From the NCBI GenBank assembly GCA_020846635.1, contig JADLDO010000054.1:62001-126000 (forward strand): a DNA stretch of 64,000 nucleotides, written 5' to 3'. The notes under the pieces were generated by a model. That model worked only from the letters and a program-made list of their open reading frames with translations. It was not told the origin of the DNA and ran no database searches. This DNA comes from Caldilineaceae bacterium (lineage in GTDB: Bacteria; Chloroflexota; Anaerolineae; Caldilineales; Caldilineaceae). The position numbers and the translations under genes were made by a program. Within the stretch, counting starts at the first letter, position 1, and each line of letters opens with the position of its first letter. This document shows positions 61,288 to 64,000 of this stretch, one piece after another.

Positions 61288-62195
61288 GCGGAACCTACCT
61301 TCGCTTGTGCTGCCATCTCAGCCAATGCGATGGCCCCCAACATCCCAGATCGCCCCGGCAATCCGGGCGGCACGATATACTGGTCGATGTCGCGCGTAAT
61401 CTCACTCCGCTGCAAATAGCCCTTGAGCAATGCTTGCACCTTGCTACGGATGAGCGGGAAGAGATGCACCTGCTGCATCACTCCACCCCCCAGGATAATG
61501 CGCTGCGGGGAGAAGATATAGATGATATTAACCAGCCCCAATGCCAGGTAATGCGCTTCCAATTCCCAGGCTGGATGCTCCGGCGGCAGTTCTGTGCCTT
61601 TCGTCTTCCAGCGCCCTTCCAGCGCAGGCCCCGCTGCCAGCCCTTCCCAGCAATCGCCATGATAAGGACAATAACCGGCATAGGGGTCAGCCTCCCAATC
61701 ATGCGGCAGCAGCATGTGGCCCATCTCCGGGTGCATCAAGCCATGCATCAATTGCCCATTGACCATGCCGCCACCCCCTAACCCGGTGCCGATGGTCAGA
61801 TAAACAAAGGTGTCCAACCCCTGTGCCGCGCCCCAACGATATTCGCCCAACGCTGCGCCATTCACATCTGTGTCAAAGCCGACTGGCACACCCAAAGCCT
61901 CACGCACCGGGCCGAGAAAATCCGTCTGTGCCCAGCCGGGCTTGGGCGTGGTCGTGATGTAGCCAAAATGCGGTGACTGTGGATCGGGGTCTACCGGCCC
62001 AAAGGAGGCAATCCCCACCCCGGCAAGGGGTCTCTCTTGGCTATGGGCGCGAAAAAAGGCAATCGCTTCGGCAATGGTTGCCGCCGAATCCCGCATGGTC
62101 GGGAAACTGGTCTCCGCCACAATGTTGTCCGGGCCTGTGCCCACGGCACAGACAAACTTCGTACCACCCCCCTCGATCCCGCCATACAAAGCCAT
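61284..62195 (-). CDS. ROK-family sugar kinase (fructokinase-like)
   Basis: 303 residues. The ATP-site glycine loop is 'GGIEGGGTKFVCAVG' near 5-19, the second glycine loop is 'GTGLGGGGMVNG' near 135-146, and the zinc-binding segment is 'CPYHGDCWEGLAAGPALE'. The start MALYGGIEGGGTKF is typical of bacterial ROK fructokinases. It phosphorylates fructose or a related hexose. It directly precedes and overlaps galT. No transporter is next to it. Confidence 0.9.
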   Translation of the reverse strand: MALYGGIEGGGTKFVCAVGTGPDNIVAETSFPTMRDSAATIAEAIAFFRAHSQERPLAGVGIASFGPVDPDPQSPHFGYITTTPKPGWAQTDFLGPVREALGVPVGFDTDVNGAALGEYRWGAAQGLDTFVYLTIGTGLGGGGMVNGQLMHGLMHPEMGHMLLPHDWEADPYAGYCPYHGDCWEGLAAGPALEGRWKTKGTELPPEHPAWELEAHYLALGLVNIIYIFSPQRIILGGGVMQQVHLFPLIRSKVQALLKGYLQRSEITRDIDQYIVPPGLPGRSGMLGAIALAEMAAQAKVGSA

Positions 62196-62241
62196 ATCGA
62201 TTGCCCTATCCTAATGCGCTGTTGTTAAGTTCTATCGCGTT

Positions 62242-63168
62242 CTATTTTGATGCCACATCGGCTTGCGTAACACCTTGCGCCAGCGCGGTAAAACCCGCCT
62301 GTGACCAGCCTGCGCACGCCCCAATTCGTGCCACTAACTCGGCATGAAGCGCCTGGGCCGCCTCTTGCGCACGCCAATCGCCCCATGCTTGCTCCTGGTA
62401 GGTCTTGCCCGTGGCAGTGCGCGCCGTACGCCGTCCTCCGTCGCCATCGCCCGTAACATAGGTATCGACAATCACCCGGTCGCTGTGCGCCACCAACAGG
62501 GAGGCAAAATCCTGCACGTTCGAGTAGGGCAAACAAGGGCTTACAGTCGTCTGAACCTGAATACCTTGCGCCTTCGCTGCTGCCAGGGTCGCCCAACGCT
62601 GTGCAATGGAGGGACAACGCGGCGTCAATGCGCGCCGTACCTCATCGCGATCCGTCTCCACCGTAAAATTGAGCCAGCAGCGCGTTCCCAAAGCGCGTAA
62701 CCGCGCAAAATCATCCGCCACCAGGGGCGAGCGCGTCTGTAGCACCAGCAGCCCCGGTGGATACTCTGCCATCACTTCCAAACAGGCGCGGCTCAACCGC
62801 CATTTACGCTCCGCGCCCTGATAGGGGTCGGTCGCGCTTGACATGAAGATCGCCAGTTCGTCCAGGGCGCCGCGCGCAGCATGTCGCTTCAACTCCGCCC
62901 GCAGTTTCTCAGCAATGCCCACGCGCGGATGCACATACTCTCCCCACGCCAACGCCGGTTGGTGAAAACGATGCACACTCAACCCCTGCACGTAACAATA
63001 TGTACAGCCAAAGCCGCAGCCAATATAGGACTGAAGTGTGTGCGTGAAGCCCGCCAGAAATCCACCCGTCTTGGTCAACGCCGATGAGGCAGGGCGAGGC
63101 AGGTGCGCCATTTCTGCCGGATTCATTCGTGTGTCTTCAGATACAGTCATTGTTGTTGCTATTATCAC
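62242..63168 (-). CDS. Radical SAM protein, spore-photoproduct-lyase-like group
   Basis: 308 residues. The radical SAM cluster is C51, C55 and C58 in 'CGFGCTYCYV', followed by 'SSATDPYQGAERKWRLSR' and 'LVLQTRSPLVADDFARL'. The length and order match the SPL-like (Rv2578c-type) group, whose reaction is unknown. The true start may be a later in-frame Met (for example M7 or M15). It stands 46 bp upstream of the ROK kinase on the same strand. Confidence 0.87.
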   Translation of the reverse strand: MIIATTMTVSEDTRMNPAEMAHLPRPASSALTKTGGFLAGFTHTLQSYIGCGFGCTYCYVQGLSVHRFHQPALAWGEYVHPRVGIAEKLRAELKRHAARGALDELAIFMSSATDPYQGAERKWRLSRACLEVMAEYPPGLLVLQTRSPLVADDFARLRALGTRCWLNFTVETDRDEVRRALTPRCPSIAQRWATLAAAKAQGIQVQTTVSPCLPYSNVQDFASLLVAHSDRVIVDTYVTGDGDGGRRTARTATGKTYQEQAWGDWRAQEAAQALHAELVARIGACAGWSQAGFTALAQGVTQADVASK

Positions 63169-63217
63169 TCATTTTAATCTGGAAACCAACCAAACAATGC
63201 CTTTTCCAAACTAAAAA

Positions 63218-63242
63218 GGACTTGACCACTTGGGCCAAGTCC
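63218..63242 (-). terminator. Terminator of the 64-residue gene
   Basis: Arms ggacttg (63218-63224) and caagtcc (63236-63242). Read on the minus strand they are followed by TTTTT. Confidence 0.75.
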
Positions 63243-63279
63243 TTGTCATATCCATGAGCAAAACAGATGGCGCGGCGAA

Positions 63280-63474
63280 TCAGCTCCCAGCCATCACCGA
63301 GGCGACGACCCCCAAAAAGCCAATCGCACTGGCAATCGTCACCCCCATCACCACAAAGAAGATTGGCCCGTAGTTCTGGCGCGGCTGGCTGCGTTTGCGG
63401 CGCGTTGTTGTGCGACGCTGGGCCGATTCTGTGCGGGCATAGGTTGCCGCATAGCTTCTACGTTTGGTAGTCAT
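63280..63474 (-). CDS. Small basic single-pass membrane protein
   Basis: 64 residues from ATG 63474, with AAGGAG 8 nt upstream and a promoter at 63534-63561; a terminator follows at 63218-63242. The first 40 residues are rich in Arg, Lys and Thr (about one in three) and lack acidic residues apart from one Glu. A helix at about 43-62 ('IFFVVMGVTIASAIGF') crosses the membrane. There is no known family. The complete expression signals make it a likely real gene. Confidence 0.72.
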   Translation of the reverse strand: MTTKRRSYAATYARTESAQRRTTTRRKRSQPRQNYGPIFFVVMGVTIASAIGFLGVVASVMAGS

Positions 63475-63533
63475 GGCCTTGTCTCCTTGCCATCCGGCGG
63501 GACATACGGATCGATGCGCTGTGAATACACGAC

Positions 63534-63561
63534 AGTATAGCACATTTGTACTAATTGACAA
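63534..63561 (-). promoter_or_regulatory. Sigma-70-type promoter of the 64-residue gene
   Basis: Minus strand: TTGTCA (63561-63556), 16 bp, TATACT (63539-63534). The start would lie about 50 nt before the ATG. Confidence 0.65.
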
Positions 63562-63626
63562 GTCATCCTATGAATATTCTACCTTAAAATAGTGCGCTGC
63601 GTAAAGAGAGCCCCACACCTGCAACT

Positions 63627-63655
63627 TTGCCGTGTACTTTGCGTAGTACTATACA
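63627..63655 (+). promoter_or_regulatory. Possible promoter of the yccF-like gene
   Basis: TTGCCG (63627-63632), 17 bp, TATACA (63650-63655), about 90 bp before the ATG. Confidence 0.4.
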
Positions 63656-63744
63656 GAGTCAGGAAGCGCCAAAGTGGTGCTAGACTTACCGTGAAAAATG
63701 AATAACAGACGAAAACAATAAATAGAGATTCTGGAGTATGCTTT

Positions 63745-64000
63745 ATGAGTGTCATTGGCAATCTATTATGGTTAATCTTTGGGGGCTTTCTGGCGGGCCT
63801 CGGCTACATCGTCGGCGGCTTATTACTCTGCATCACGATTATCGGCATCCCCTTTGGCGTACAATCGATCAAAATCGGCGTCGCCACCTTCACCCCCTTC
63901 GGCAAAGAGATCGTGGAAGGCGACAATGCCAATAGCCCGCTCCGCGTGATTTTCAACATTATCTGGCTGATCCTATTCGGCTGGGAGATCGCAGTAGCCC
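63745..64000 (+). CDS. YccF-domain membrane protein, N-terminal part
   Basis: The gene is cut by the right edge after 85 codons. The visible part has a YccF-type pattern with helices near 5-30 and 68-85 and the loop 'TIIGIPFGVQSIKIG' between them. YccF-like proteins are small inner-membrane proteins of unknown function, often of about 120-130 residues. The ATG follows CTGGAG. The C-terminus is missing. Confidence 0.88.
   Translation, partial: MSVIGNLLWLIFGGFLAGLGYIVGGLLLCITIIGIPFGVQSIKIGVATFTPFGKEIVEGDNANSPLRVIFNIIWLILFGWEIAVA

Noticed and set aside
1..64000. tRNA, rRNA, CRISPR arrays, riboswitches, IS transposases and prophage genes
   Set aside because: I looked in the gaps between genes and found no cloverleaf, no repeat-spacer pattern, no known aptamer and no transposase or integrase frame. 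Short RNAs could still be missed without a covariance search.

Overview
The window is a gene-dense, moderately GC-rich bacterial chromosome segment with about 55 protein genes, no rRNA, no recognisable tRNA and no CRISPR array. The gene content suggests a Chloroflexota bacterium (Caldilineae/Anaerolineae type). The reasons are a three-subunit succinate dehydrogenase with a one-piece cytochrome b, a two-subunit 2-oxoacid:ferredoxin oxidoreductase, proteins built from DUF5666 repeats, substrate-binding proteins fused to VWA domains, and a large TPR-CHAT protein under an ECF sigma factor. This placement is inference from gene content only.

Layout. 0-4 kb: end of an ABC ATPase, a methyltransferase, an enolase-superfamily dehydratase, an ankyrin protein and a beta-carbonic anhydrase. 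4.2-9.2 kb: an HtrA-like protease followed by a MoxR/DUF58/VWA/VWA (Bat-type) operon. 9.2-11.4 kb: a 27-codon gene with its own consensus promoter, three related hairpins, and an AT-richer ABC exporter that looks acquired. 11.5-17.6 kb: a six-repeat DUF5666 protein, an SDR, isocitrate dehydrogenase and a CBM48-GH13 enzyme. 17.8-21.3 kb: sdhCAB. 22.3-26.7 kb: DUF72 protein, a 599-residue protein of unknown function, a SirB1-type protein and a PlsC-type acyltransferase. 26.8-30.6 kb (minus strand): a GntR regulator with a promoter/operator, then korA-korB.

30.7-37.7 kb (minus strand): an array of a TerB_N-like protein, a Ycf46-type AAA ATPase, a Uma2 nuclease, a SNF2 helicase and an M20 amidohydrolase. 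38.5-38.7 kb: a MITE-like element. 38.7-44.8 kb (minus strand): ECF sigma factor, zinc-finger anti-sigma-like protein, TPR-CHAT protease and subtilase, the last three joined by stop/start overlaps. 45-51.5 kb: an ABC ATPase, fabF and a long RecQ helicase. 51.5-57.6 kb: PspA plus a tight operon of two substrate-binding proteins, a VWA fusion and a membrane coiled-coil protein, with no permease. 57.6-63.2 kb: a beta-lactamase-fold hydrolase, a DUF6544-like protein, galT, a ROK kinase and a radical SAM protein. The window ends inside a YccF-type membrane protein.

How the genes work together. Isocitrate dehydrogenase, 2-oxoglutarate(2-oxoacid):ferredoxin oxidoreductase and succinate dehydrogenase lie within 16 kb and would cover three TCA steps. 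The two candidates for a poorly described system are the sigma/anti-sigma/CHAT/subtilase cassette and the PspA/SBP/VWA cluster; the TerB_N-like/AAA/nuclease/helicase array is a weaker third. Convergent gene ends are almost all marked by hairpins, and three of these share a CCGGAAGC core with compensatory arm changes.
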